From Anaerolinea thermophila (GTDB lineage: Bacteria; Chloroflexota; Anaerolineae; Anaerolineales; Villigracilaceae): DNA of 14,339 nucleotides. The stretch spans positions 1 to 14,339 of the forward strand of contig DYLB01000039.1 of NCBI GenBank assembly GCA_020722305.1. The letters are read 5' to 3'. Positions 1-7,330 of this stretch are shown here, piece by piece. Below the pieces are notes generated by a model. It was given only the letters and a program-made list of their open reading frames with translations. It made no database searches and was not told the origin of the DNA. Numbering within the stretch: position 1 is the first letter of the stretch; each line of letters opens with the position of its first letter. The translations under genes and the position numbers were made by a program.

Positions 1-1563
1 AAAAATAATAAAGGTCTCTTCGCGTCTTCGCGTTTTTCTCTAATCTTCGCCATCGCCCTCGCCGCGCTCCTCTCCGCCCTCAGCCCCGGCGACTTCTGGC
101 CCGGCTGGCTGGCTTACGCCGTCATCTTCGCCCCCGGCGGGATGGCGCTGACCGCCGCCTGCCGCTGGGCGGGCGGGGGCAAATCCCTGGCGTGGATGCT
201 GGCCCTGGCCTTCCTCCTGCGTCTGGCCGTCGGGCTGGTTTTCACTCTGTGGCTTCCCACAGCCGGGTACGACAATCCCACCCAAAACGCCGGTTACGTC
301 TTCTACGATGCCTTCCGCCGCGACGCACAGGCCTGGGAGCTGGCTGGATCGTCCGTCCCAATCTGGCAAGCCTTCAACAAGTCCTACTCCACCGACCAGT
401 ACGGCGGCCTGCTGGCCCTGAGCGGACTGCTCTACCGCTACTTCTCGCCTGACGCTCACCGCCAGATGCTGCCGGTCGTCCTCGGCGCGCTAACCTTCGC
501 TCTCGGGGCGGCCTTCCTGTTCAAAGCCGCCAAATCCGCCTTTAGTGAGCGGATCGCCCTGCTCACCGGCTGGATTTTCGTGCTGTACCCCGAATCCATT
601 TTACAGGGCAGTTCGCAGATGCGCGAACCCTTCCTGATGGCCTTTGCGGCGATAGCCTTTTACAGCGCGGTGACCTGGCCCACGTCCCGCCGCCGCACCG
701 GGATGTGGCTGGCCGTTTCACTGGCCGGGATGCTGCTCGTCTCGCCGGGGATTGCCCTGGTTACGTTAATCGTGCTGGCGGGCTGGTTCTACTTTGGCGG
801 CGAAAAACGCCGCATCGCGTGGCCTGCCGTTCTCATCTCTGCACTCATTTTTCTCGCCGCCCTCAGCCTGTTTGCCTGGGGCGCTTCGCGCGGCGCCTCG
901 GGCGGATCGCCATTTTCTGCTGCCCTCGACTGGTTCCGTGAGGCCGTCAAATGGGACGTCTACCTGCTCGACCGCAGTTCCGGCTGGGTGCAAAAACTCT
1001 TCGACGAGATGCCCGCCGCCCTGCACCTGCCCTTCGTCGCGGTCTACGGGATGCTCCAACCCGTCCTGCCCGCCGCCGTAGTCGAACCCAGCCTGCCAAT
1101 CTGGAAAACCGTCGGTATCCTGCGCGCCCTCGGCTGGTACGCCCTGCTCCCGCTGCTCGGTTACAGCCTGTATGCGATTTGGCGGACGGAAGACACCCGT
1201 CAGCGGCCCAGGCTGTTCTGGCTGGGAGCCGCCAGTTGGGTTTGGATCATCCTGACGGCATTGCGCGCCGGCGGCGACCTGTGGGACAACCCGCGTTACC
1301 GGGTCATTTTGCTGGCATTCCAGGCCATCCTGGCCGCTCAAGCCCTGACCGGTTGGTCTGCCCGCCGCGACCCCTGGCTGCCGCGCCTGCTGACGGTGGA
1401 GGGCATCTCCCTGGTGGTCTTCACCCACTGGTACGCGGCGCGTTACTTCCACTGGCCGGGACAGTTGCCTTTCTTCGGGATGGTGGGCTTGATCCTGGGG
1501 CTGGGCGGCCTGGTGGTGGGAGTCGGCCTGTGGCGCGAGCGCCGGCCCAAAGTCCAGGGGTAG
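1..1563 (+). CDS. GT39/GT-C-like multi-pass membrane protein, 5' partial
   Basis: The frame is open from the first base of the window to the TAG at 1561-1563 (520 codons). It has no in-frame ATG, GTG or TTG before codon 48, yet codons 13-45 already read as a hydrophobic membrane segment, so the true start is upstream and the ATG at 142 is unlikely to be it. The protein is rich in hydrophobic helices (around ten). After the second helix an extracytoplasmic-type loop carries acidic residues in FYDAFRRDAQAWELA (about residues 101-115), the place where GT-C enzymes such as PMT/ArnT keep a catalytic Asp. SQMREP, about 100 residues further on, is another conserved-looking loop. Inference: transfers a sugar from a lipid-phosphate donor at the outer face of the membrane. 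Acceptor unknown. It could also be a polymerase-type membrane protein; family level is moderately secure. Confidence 0.72.
   Translation, partial: KNNKGLFASSRFSLIFAIALAALLSALSPGDFWPGWLAYAVIFAPGGMALTAACRWAGGGKSLAWMLALAFLLRLAVGLVFTLWLPTAGYDNPTQNAGYVFYDAFRRDAQAWELAGSSVPIWQAFNKSYSTDQYGGLLALSGLLYRYFSPDAHRQMLPVVLGALTFALGAAFLFKAAKSAFSERIALLTGWIFVLYPESILQGSSQMREPFLMAFAAIAFYSAVTWPTSRRRTGMWLAVSLAGMLLVSPGIALVTLIVLAGWFYFGGEKRRIAWPAVLISALIFLAALSLFAWGASRGASGGSPFSAALDWFREAVKWDVYLLDRSSGWVQKLFDEMPAALHLPFVAVYGMLQPVLPAAVVEPSLPIWKTVGILRALGWYALLPLLGYSLYAIWRTEDTRQRPRLFWLGAASWVWIILTALRAGGDLWDNPRYRVILLAFQAILAAQALTGWSARRDPWLPRLLTVEGISLVVFTHWYAARYFHWPGQLPFFGMVGLILGLGGLVVGVGLWRERRPKVQG
18..33. repeat. Tandem CTTCGCGT x2
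   Basis: Two perfect adjacent copies of CTTCGCGT, preceded by an A-rich stretch (1-12) and followed by a T run. It lies in the open frame of the first CDS, where it encodes FASSR. Too short to be more than a hint of a simple repeat near the 5' end of that gene. Confidence 0.4.
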
Positions 1564-1581
1564 GCGGGTGGCAAATTCGGT

Positions 1582-1587
1582 TATAAT
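1582..1587 (+). promoter_or_regulatory. -10 box (TATAAT) of gmd
   Basis: A perfect TATAAT lies in the 61-nt gap before gmd, giving a predicted transcript start near 1594 and a leader of about 30 nt. No TTGACA-like -35 is visible 16-18 nt upstream, where the sequence is G-rich, so the promoter may depend on an activator or on the -10 alone. Confidence 0.55.
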
Positions 1588-1601
1588 TCAATTGTTGAAT
1601 T
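1585..1601. promoter_or_regulatory. Perfect 7-bp dyad over gmd promoter (putative operator)
   Basis: AATTCAA-TTG-TTGAATT is a perfect inverted repeat with a 3-nt centre. It overlaps the end of the TATAAT box and the predicted transcription start. A symmetric A+T-rich site in this position is typical of a repressor operator. The regulator is not encoded in the window. Confidence 0.45.
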
Positions 1602-1611
1602 TTGTGTCTTG

Positions 1612-1617
1612 AGGAGG
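1612..1617 (+). promoter_or_regulatory. Strong Shine-Dalgarno AGGAGG of gmd
   Basis: A full AGGAGG sits 7 nt before the ATG at 1625. It fixes the start of gmd and is the strongest ribosome site in the window. Confidence 0.85.
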
Positions 1618-1624
1618 ACACCCC

Positions 1625-2590
1625 ATGCCTACTGCATTGATCACCGGCATCACCGGCCAGGACGGTTCGTACCTGGCCGAATTCCTGCTCTCGAAGGGCT
1701 ACCAGGTGGTCGGGATGGCCCGCCGCTCCAGCACCCTGACCTACGAGCGCATTGACCATCTGCTGGACGATATCACCGTCGTCCAGGGCGACCTGCACGA
1801 CCAGAGTTCGCTGCTTTCGACTTTGGAAGAATATAACCCCGACGAGGTCTACAACCTGGCCGCGCAATCCTTCGTGCCGACCTCGTGGAGTCAGGCCGTG
1901 CTGACCGGCGAAGTGACCGCCCTGGGCGTGACCCGCCTGCTGGAGGCCATCCGCCTGTACAACAAGAAGATCCGCTTTTACCAGGCCTCGTCGAGCGAGA
2001 TGTTCGGCAAGGTGCTGGAAGTGCCGCAGCGTGAGAGCACGCCATTTTACCCGCGCAGCCCTTACGGGGTGGCGAAAGTCTACGGGCATTGGATCACAAT
2101 CAACTACCGCGAATCTTATGGGCTGTACGCCGCTTCGGGAATCCTGTTCAACCACGAAAGCCCGCGCCGCGGTATGGAATTCGTCACCCGCAAGATCACC
2201 GATGGGGTGGCGCGCATCAAGCTGGAGATGACCAACGAGCTGCGTCTGGGCAACCTCGAATCCCGCCGCGACTGGGGCTTCGCCGGGGATTACGTCAAGG
2301 CGATGTGGATGATGCTCCAACAGGACGAGCCGGACAACTTCGTCATCGGTACGGGCGAAACTCACGCCGTGCGCGAGTTCTGCGAGATCGCCTTCGGGCG
2401 CGTCGGCCTGGATTACCGCGATTACGTGGTCCAAGACCCGCGCTTCTACCGCCCCGCCGAAGTGGATTTACTCGTTTCCGACCCGTCGAAGGCGCGGGCA
2501 AAACTCGGCTGGCAGCCGGAGGTCTCGTTCCACCAACTGGTCGAGATGATGGTGGACGCGGATATGGAACGGCTGTCGAATTCGCATTGA
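1625..2590 (+). CDS. gmd: GDP-mannose 4,6-dehydratase
   Basis: Converts GDP-D-mannose to GDP-4-keto-6-deoxy-D-mannose, the precursor of GDP-L-fucose, GDP-D-rhamnose and GDP-perosamine, in the cytoplasm. The 321-aa protein is an extended short-chain dehydrogenase: NADP-binding glycines G8/G11/G14 (TGITGQDG), NLAAQS at 77-82, catalytic S123 and E125 in ASSSEMFG (Thr and Glu in E. coli Gmd), Y147 and K151 (YGVAK), the hallmark FNHESPRRG at 175-183 and RPAEVD at 276-281. It is a short form: compared with the E. coli enzyme (about 373 aa) it lacks the insertion before the DPRFYRPAEV segment, as many bacterial Gmds do. It has its own promoter and ribosome site. No enzyme that uses its product (fcl, rmd, per) is in the window, so the final sugar cannot be named. 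Confidence 0.96.
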   Translation: MPTALITGITGQDGSYLAEFLLSKGYQVVGMARRSSTLTYERIDHLLDDITVVQGDLHDQSSLLSTLEEYNPDEVYNLAAQSFVPTSWSQAVLTGEVTALGVTRLLEAIRLYNKKIRFYQASSSEMFGKVLEVPQRESTPFYPRSPYGVAKVYGHWITINYRESYGLYAASGILFNHESPRRGMEFVTRKITDGVARIKLEMTNELRLGNLESRRDWGFAGDYVKAMWMMLQQDEPDNFVIGTGETHAVREFCEIAFGRVGLDYRDYVVQDPRFYRPAEVDLLVSDPSKARAKLGWQPEVSFHQLVEMMVDADMERLSNSH

Positions 2591-2620
2591 TAGTGTTGCG
2601 TCTCCTTTGCTATAGATAAC

Positions 2621-2657
2621 CAACAGCAGGTTACACTGAAAATGTGACCTGTTGCTG
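2621..2657. repeat. Imperfect 17+17 inverted repeat upstream of MNT gene
   Basis: Arms 2621-2637 and 2641-2657 match at 13 of 17 positions around a GAA centre. All four mismatches are transitions, two of which would be G-U pairs in RNA. The inner part (AGGTTACA / TGTGACCT) is the best paired. It ends exactly where the TATAAT at 2658 begins and no T-run follows, so a DNA operator for autoregulation of the MNT/HEPN pair is more likely than a terminator for gmd. Confidence 0.5.
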
Positions 2658-2663
2658 TATAAT
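2658..2663 (+). promoter_or_regulatory. -10 box (TATAAT) of the MNT/HEPN cassette, probably leaderless
   Basis: A perfect TATAAT ends 9 nt before the ATG at 2673. Transcription should start about 6-8 nt downstream, at 2669-2671, leaving almost no leader. No purine-rich ribosome site lies in GGGTTCGAG. No consensus -35 is at 16-18 nt; the inverted repeat occupies that space. Confidence 0.6.
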
Positions 2664-2672
2664 GGGTTCGAG

Positions 2673-3032
2673 ATGACTGCCATAAACGTTCCTACGATTG
2701 ACCAGCGTAATCGCATTCCGCGAAAAGCGATTGATGACGTCGTTCGCCAGATCGCGGAGAAGTTTCACCCGCAGAAGATCATCCTGTTCGGGTCGTATGG
2801 ACGTGGAAATCCACACCCTGAAAGCGATGTGGACATGTTAGTCGTGATGGAAACCCCGCTAAAGGAAGTAAAACAAGCCATCCGAATATGCCAGCAGATC
2901 GAGTACCGCTTCGGCCTGGATTTGATTGTGCATACCCCAAAAACCCTGTCGGAACGCGTGGCCATGGGGGATTGGTTCCTGCGGGATATTCTTGAAGAAG
3001 GCAAAGTTGTCTATGAAGCTGGCAACCCTTGA
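2673..3032 (+). CDS. MNT-type minimal nucleotidyltransferase, putative antitoxin
   Basis: 119-aa protein with the polymerase-beta superfamily signature G40-S41-x10-D52-x-D54 (GSYGRG ... SDVD) and a third acidic residue, D83, in GLDLIVH, so the metal site looks complete. A TTG at 2652 is in frame, but it lies upstream of the predicted transcript start and within the inverted repeat, so ATG 2673 is preferred. MNT proteins paired with HEPN proteins form type VII toxin-antitoxin systems (HepT/MntA), in which MntA transfers AMP to HepT and silences it. Here the 3' end overlaps the HEPN start by 20 nt, the usual translational coupling. The cassette is visibly less G+C-rich than the glycan genes around it, which suggests acquisition. 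Antitoxin role is inferred from pairing, not shown. Confidence 0.85.
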   Translation: MTAINVPTIDQRNRIPRKAIDDVVRQIAEKFHPQKIILFGSYGRGNPHPESDVDMLVVMETPLKEVKQAIRICQQIEYRFGLDLIVHTPKTLSERVAMGDWFLRDILEEGKVVYEAGNP

Positions 3033-3430
3033 GTGGATCGAGAAAGCCGAGGGCGATTTCGCCACAGCCGGCCGCGAATCAAGGGTAAAAAAAAGCACCC
3101 AATTATGATGCGGTCTGCTTTCATGCCCAACAGTGCGCAGAAAAATATCTGAAGGCAGTTTTGCAGGAAAACGACAAACGCATTCCAATGATCCACAATT
3201 TGATTGAGTTGATGCTATCTTGCGAAGAGATGGATGGCAGTTTTGAGCTATTGCGCTCTGACTTGGTGGTACTGGAACGTTACTCCGTTCAGGTGCGTTA
3301 TCCTGGCAATTCGACAGAATGGGACGAGGCGCGATCGGCCTATGCAGCCGCAAAAACTGTACGAGAGTTTGTCAGGCAAAAACTTGGAGTTGGACCTGAT
3401 TTGCCGGAGGAAACCCGAACTCTAAAGTAA
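3013..3430 (+). pseudogene. HEPN-domain protein (putative toxin), frameshifted
   Basis: From ATG 3013 the frame reads MKLATLEWIEKAEGDFATAG... and stops at 3106-3108 after 31 residues. The remainder continues in the +1 frame (NYDAVCFHAQQCAEKYLK from 3101) to TAA 3428-3430. Removing one A from the A8 run at 3087-3094 restores a continuous 138-aa HEPN protein (PF05168 type) with RESRVKKAPNYDAV across the joint, FHAQQCAEKYLKA at 36-48, an R-x4-H motif (R56, H61) matching the HEPN RNase signature, and RYP at 95-97. Domain and partner gene identify it as the RNase-type toxin of an MNT/HEPN pair. As sequenced only a short peptide would be made. The cause may be a real inactivating mutation, a homopolymer sequencing error, or slippage that restores the frame. 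Confidence 0.85.
3087..3094 (+). repeat. A8 homopolymer at the HEPN frameshift
   Basis: Eight A between GT and GC mark the point where the two HEPN frames must join. Seven A give the intact reading frame. Runs of this length are prone to polymerase slippage in DNA and RNA. A classical -1 ribosomal shift here would not restore the frame: +1 or -2, or a transcript lacking one A (or gaining two), is needed. Confidence 0.8.
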
Positions 3431-3434
3431 AATC

Positions 3435-3460
3435 AAGCAGCCACCCGGCTGCTTTTCATT
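3435..3460 (+). terminator. Rho-independent terminator of MNT/HEPN cassette
   Basis: AAGCAGCC (3435-3442), loop ACCC, GGCTGCTT (3447-3454): a perfect 8-bp stem directly followed by TTCATTTT. It starts 4 nt after the HEPN stop codon. The A-rich 5' flank makes weak bidirectional function possible. It separates the cassette from the glycan operon that begins at 3481. Confidence 0.8.
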
Positions 3461-3480
3461 TTGACACCTTTGGGCCTTCC

Positions 3481-5373
3481 ATGAAAACTCGCTTGCAACA
3501 AATCTTTTCCAGCCCCTGGCTGGCGGACCTGTCCGCCGCGGCCGGGGTTTTGGCCTACACCTGGCAGTTGTGGCTCTACGCCCACAGCCAGCGCTCGGTG
3601 CTGGACGAGGGGCTGTACCTCTACAAGGGCCTGCAATTCGCCCTGGGGCGTTACCAACCCTTCGAGCCGTACAGCTTCTGGACCAACCAGATGCCGCTCT
3701 CGTTCTACATCCCCGGCTGGGTGCAGGTCCTCTTCGGGCCGGGATTGCGCACGGGCCGCTATTTCGCCGTCATATTGGCGGTGCTGATGCTCATCGCCGT
3801 CTGGCTGACGGCGCGGCGCATCGGCTCGCCCTGGATCGGGGCCGGAGCGGCCTGGGCCTTCGTGCTGATGCCCGCCACCGCCCGCATCTACAGCCAGGCC
3901 GTCTCGCAGGGACTGGTCGCCTGCCTGCTGATGTGGATCATGGCCCTGGCCCTGGGCGAAAAGCGCAGGATGTGGCAACTCGTCCTGGCAGGGCTGCTTT
4001 CGGGCGTGATGGTCATGGCCCGGATCAACATGCTGCCGGTGCTGGTCCTGCTGGCGCTTTACGTCTGGTGGGAGCAGGATTTCAAGTCGGCGTTTTGGGT
4101 GGGGGCAGCCGGGTTGGTAGTGATCATCGTCGGGCACGCCGTTTTCTGGCCGGGGATCCTCTCGATCTGGGGATCGCTTGGCCAGCGCTTCGGGATCGCG
4201 GCGCTCAAGCCCTGGTTCCCACCCGAAGGCGTGACTCCCTTCTGGCAACAGAACGTGGCCTTCAGCGACCGCTTCAACAGCTTCTTCGAGACCATCCGCT
4301 ATCATTTCATCCCCATGGCCGGGATGCTGGTTGTCGCTTTCCTGTGGCCGCACCGCCGCGACTGGAAATCCACCTCCCATTTCAAGATAGCCGTCTTCCT
4401 GGCGGCGCTCTTCCTCGCAATGATTCTGCTGCACAGCTGGGCTGCGGTCGGCAACGATTATTGCGTCCTCTGCCTGCGGGTCTACACCGGATTTTACGAG
4501 GGCCTGGGCATCCTGCTCCTGGCCGTCAGCGTGACTTCGTGGCGGCGCGAACTGCCCGGCTGGGCGCAGGCGCTCGGCGCGCTCGTCGTCTTCGGCACGC
4601 TGCTCGGCATCGGTTATAGTGCGGCGCAAGAAATCAATTCGGCCTTCGAGGTCGAATTCTTCCGCGGCCTGATGAACCTTGGCGTCCCCGTCTACCGCGC
4701 CAGCGGCTGGGATTCGGTCGAACTGTGGCGGATCGCCGCCAATTACTTCGACCTGGATTTCGAGCAAACGTTCAACCTGTTCAAGCTGCTCGTTCCGCTG
4801 GCTTTGACGGGACTGGCCGGGGGACTGATCCTGCTCCTCAGCCGGATGCTGGCCAACCGGTCCCGGGGCGCTTCGCTGCCGCGCTCGTTCGGGGCCTGGA
4901 CCCTGGTCCTGTTCCTCGTTACCGGCAGTTTGCTCTCCCCGACGCGGGTCCTGTCCAACGGCTACCAGGTCTACGATTGCGGCGGGGACGAGATCGCCGT
5001 CTTCGAGCAGGTCGGCGCCTATTTGCGTGAAACCCTGCCGCCGGGCGCGAAGCTCTACTGGAAAGGCTACTCGCCCGTCAACCTGCTCTACGTGCCAGAC
5101 GTGGAAATCTACCCGCCGCAATTGAACCTGGCCTACACCTACAAGACCACCGGCGAGACCGAGGCGCTCTATCGCTACGGCTGGTGGAACGAGGAACTCT
5201 CGCGGCGCTGGATCGCCGAAGCCGATTATGCCCTGATCGAGGCGCGTTACTACAACCGCGAACAGTGGCTGAAGGACGTGTTAGAATCCGGTGACTTCGA
5301 GGAACTGACGCCGACCGTCTCCACCGCCCCGTGCGCCGACGACGCCGTCATCCGAATTTTCAAGAGGAAGTGA
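3481..5373 (+). CDS. GT39/ArnT-like membrane glycosyltransferase (GT-C fold)
   Basis: 630-aa protein with about eleven hydrophobic helices in residues 15-490 and a soluble C-terminal part (about 500-630). After the first helix comes SVLDEGLYLYKG, with adjacent acidic residues D42-E43 in the first outer loop, the position of the catalytic/metal-binding acids in PMT/ArnT enzymes. FWTNQMPLSFYIPGW (66-80) fits the conserved second part of that loop. Such enzymes move a sugar from a polyprenyl-phosphate donor to lipid or protein on the outer face of the membrane. The C-terminal region has many aromatic and charged residues and probably faces outside. ATG 3481 is the only sensible start before helix 1, but no clear ribosome site precedes it. 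The GT2 gene 36 nt downstream may make its donor. Acceptor and sugar unknown. Confidence 0.85.
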   Translation: MKTRLQQIFSSPWLADLSAAAGVLAYTWQLWLYAHSQRSVLDEGLYLYKGLQFALGRYQPFEPYSFWTNQMPLSFYIPGWVQVLFGPGLRTGRYFAVILAVLMLIAVWLTARRIGSPWIGAGAAWAFVLMPATARIYSQAVSQGLVACLLMWIMALALGEKRRMWQLVLAGLLSGVMVMARINMLPVLVLLALYVWWEQDFKSAFWVGAAGLVVIIVGHAVFWPGILSIWGSLGQRFGIAALKPWFPPEGVTPFWQQNVAFSDRFNSFFETIRYHFIPMAGMLVVAFLWPHRRDWKSTSHFKIAVFLAALFLAMILLHSWAAVGNDYCVLCLRVYTGFYEGLGILLLAVSVTSWRRELPGWAQALGALVVFGTLLGIGYSAAQEINSAFEVEFFRGLMNLGVPVYRASGWDSVELWRIAANYFDLDFEQTFNLFKLLVPLALTGLAGGLILLLSRMLANRSRGASLPRSFGAWTLVLFLVTGSLLSPTRVLSNGYQVYDCGGDEIAVFEQVGAYLRETLPPGAKLYWKGYSPVNLLYVPDVEIYPPQLNLAYTYKTTGETEALYRYGWWNEELSRRWIAEADYALIEARYYNREQWLKDVLESGDFEELTPTVSTAPCADDAVIRIFKRK

Positions 5374-5399
5374 ACCGAGACACATCCTCCGCCCGGTTC
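5372..5399 (+). repeat. GAACCG/CGGTTC inverted repeat before GT2 ribosome site
   Basis: A 6-bp perfect inverted repeat with a 16-nt loop spans the 36-nt gap and ends one base before the GGAG ribosome site at 5401-5404. The loop holds CCTCC, which could also pair with that site. Short arms and a long loop make this weak; it may be chance. Confidence 0.2.
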
Positions 5400-5409
5400 T
5401 GGAGACTTG

Positions 5410-6393
5410 ATGAATTTATCACTCGTCATCCCCGTTTACAACGAGGAAGAAAGCCTGCCCCACCTGCACCAGGCCCTGCATGCCGCGCTTGACAACCTGG
5501 GCCGGAGCTGGGAAGTGATCTACGTGGACGACGGCAGCGGCGACGGGAGCCTGGCCGCGCTCGAAAAATTGGCCGCCGAAGACCCCGGTCACGTCATGGT
5601 GGTGGAACTGCGCCGCAATTTCGGCCAGACAGCCGCCATCGCGGCCGGAATAGACCACGCCCGGGGCGAGATCATCGTCCTGCTGGATGCCGACCTGCAA
5701 AACGACCCGGCCGACATCCCGATGATGCTCGATTATATTGACCAGGGCTACGACGTGGTCAGCGGCTGGCGCAAATCCCGCAAGGACAATTTCGCCACCC
5801 GCACCCTGCCCTCCCGGATCGCCAACGGCCTGATCTCGGTCACGACGGGCGTCCACCTGCACGATTACGGCTGCACCCTCAAGGCCTACCGCCGGGACGT
5901 GCTGACCGGCTTCCGGCTGTACGGCGAGATGCACCGCTTCATCCCGGTCTATGCCCATGCCGTGGGAGCCAGGATCATCGAAGTGACGGTGCGGCACCAC
6001 GAGCGCAAGTACGGCAAGGCCAAGTATGGGCTGGAGCGCACCCTCAAAGTCATCCTCGACCTGGTCACGGTCAAGTTCCTGCTCAGTTTCGCCAACAAGC
6101 CGATCTACCTCTTTGGCGGCGCGGGCATCGGGCTGATGGTCCTGAGCGTGCTGACCTTGATCTATCTCATGCTGCGGCGCATCCTGGTCGAAATCCCGGT
6201 GCTGACCTCGCCCTTTTTCCTGATGAGCGTGATGTTCTTCATTCTCGGCTTCCAATCCATTTTGATGGGGCTGATTGCCGAATTGCTGGTACGCACCTAT
6301 CACGAGTCCCAGCACAAGCCGACCTATACCGTGCGGCGGGTCATCCAACGCCAGGATGCCCTGACTTCGATAATCCCCGTAAACGAAAGCTAA
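5410..6393 (+). CDS. GT2 polyprenyl-phosphate glycosyltransferase (DPM1/GtrB-like)
   Basis: Transfers a sugar from a nucleotide donor to a polyprenyl phosphate on the inner face of the membrane, making lipid donors for GT-C enzymes. The 327-aa protein has the GT-A start LSLVIPVYNEEESL (3-16), VDDGSGDGS (39-47), LDADLQNDP (92-100, with the metal-binding D93-x-D95), GEMHRFIP (172-179), HERKYGKAKYG (197-207) and two C-terminal membrane segments (about 233-255 and 265-290). This layout is that of GtrB, ArnC and related enzymes. ATG 5410 is chosen over the in-frame TTG at 5407 because GGAG at 5401-5404 is correctly spaced for it. It lies between two membrane-protein genes in one operon and probably feeds the GT-C proteins around it. 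Sugar donor cannot be read from the sequence. Confidence 0.92.
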   Translation: MNLSLVIPVYNEEESLPHLHQALHAALDNLGRSWEVIYVDDGSGDGSLAALEKLAAEDPGHVMVVELRRNFGQTAAIAAGIDHARGEIIVLLDADLQNDPADIPMMLDYIDQGYDVVSGWRKSRKDNFATRTLPSRIANGLISVTTGVHLHDYGCTLKAYRRDVLTGFRLYGEMHRFIPVYAHAVGARIIEVTVRHHERKYGKAKYGLERTLKVILDLVTVKFLLSFANKPIYLFGGAGIGLMVLSVLTLIYLMLRRILVEIPVLTSPFFLMSVMFFILGFQSILMGLIAELLVRTYHESQHKPTYTVRRVIQRQDALTSIIPVNES

Positions 6394-6403
6394 CCACCGA
6401 TTT

Positions 6404-7330
6404 ATGAAAGTTTGGATCACCCAAAATAGAGGCCAACTCTTGAGAGCTGGGGGTTCCCTCCTGGCTCTCGTTTTGTTGGTCATCCTGCTCGAACAACAGG
6501 GCTGGGGCGAGATACGGCGGGCTGTCGAGGGGATTTCCCTCTGGCGGCTGCTGCTGGCCTTTGCGCTCATCCTGGCTTCACGCCTCTTTACCGTTGCCCG
6601 CTGGCACGTGCTCCTGCGCTCCAGCGGCACACCGGTCTCCTTCTGGCGGACGGTTGCCATCACCTTTACCGGCCTGTTCGCCTCCAACTTCCTGCCCACG
6701 ACCATCGGCGGGGACGTGGCCCGCCTGGCCGGGGCGATCAAAATGGGCGTGGACCGGGCGGTTGCCCTGGCCTCCCTGATCGCCGACCGGCTGATCGGCA
6801 TGACCGGCATGGCCCTGCTCCTGCCGCTCGGCCTGGGGCGCTTCTTTGTCTGGTCGGCCGGGGGGGCGGCCCTGTCGTCGGTCTCGCTGGCCGGGTTGTG
6901 GGAGCGGGGCATGCGCTATGTCCGCCGCGTGCTGCAATCCATGTCGTATTGGGTCAAAAAGCCGGGCATCCTGCTGGTCTCGCTATTCTTCACCCTGGCC
7001 CACATGACCTGCAACATCACCGCTCTCTACATCATCCTCGACGGCCTGCACGATTCCATCTCCTGGTGGACGATTGCCGGGCTGTCGAGCCTGACCTACT
7101 TCATCGGCCTGATGCCCATCTCCATCAACGGTTACGGCTTGCAGGAATTGTCGGTAACGTTCATCTACTCCAACCTGGCGGGCGTCAGCGCGGGGAGCGC
7201 CTTCGTGCTGGCCCTGCTGCACCGCCTGTTCATGATGCTGGCCAGCCTGCCGGGGGCGTTCTTCCTGCCCTCGGTGATGAGCGACCGGATCGACGTGGAA
7301 GCCGAGGGATTGTCCATTGACCAGCCCTGA
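6404..7330 (+). CDS. PF03706 (LPG synthase TM / UPF0104) flippase-like membrane protein
   Basis: 308-aa protein with about eight membrane helices. The two family signatures are present: SNFLPTTIGGDVARL (94-108) and LMPISINGYGLQE (226-238), the loop pair typical of the PF03706 domain found in the membrane part of MprF and in stand-alone proteins such as archaeal AglD relatives. No soluble aminoacyl-transfer domain is attached, so it is not an MprF-type lysyl-PG synthase. Stand-alone members are common in polyprenyl-linked glycan loci, and a role in moving or handling lipid-linked sugars is suspected but not established. The start is 10 nt after the GT2 stop with no strong ribosome site, so translation may be coupled. 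The 3' end overlaps the next gene by 14 nt. Confidence 0.88.
   Translation: MKVWITQNRGQLLRAGGSLLALVLLVILLEQQGWGEIRRAVEGISLWRLLLAFALILASRLFTVARWHVLLRSSGTPVSFWRTVAITFTGLFASNFLPTTIGGDVARLAGAIKMGVDRAVALASLIADRLIGMTGMALLLPLGLGRFFVWSAGGAALSSVSLAGLWERGMRYVRRVLQSMSYWVKKPGILLVSLFFTLAHMTCNITALYIILDGLHDSISWWTIAGLSSLTYFIGLMPISINGYGLQELSVTFIYSNLAGVSAGSAFVLALLHRLFMMLASLPGAFFLPSVMSDRIDVEAEGLSIDQP

Noticed and set aside
142..144. ATG as start of the first gene
   Set aside because: The frame upstream encodes a convincing membrane helix back to the window edge, so the start is probably outside the window.
2621..2657. Terminator for gmd
   Set aside because: The hairpin is mismatched, not G+C-rich and is followed by TATAATGGG rather than a T run.
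3087..3096. Programmed -1 ribosomal frameshift at A-AAA-AAG
   Set aside because: A -1 shift does not lead into the HEPN frame; +1/-2 or transcript slippage would be needed.
3461..3466. TTGACA as a -35 box for the glycan operon
   Set aside because: The matching -10 position (about 3483-3489) falls inside the coding sequence and does not resemble TATAAT, so it would start transcription after the ATG. The operon promoter remains unlocated.
3433..5121. Long open frame on the minus strand (562 codons)
   Set aside because: Mirror of the membrane-protein gene at 3481-5373 on the other strand; the translation is rich in Q, G, R, P and H with no domain, as expected from high-G+C antisense.
5419..6912. 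Minus-strand open frame of 497 codons
   Set aside because: Lies opposite two clear genes (GT2 and PF03706) and has low-complexity charged composition without a recognisable motif.
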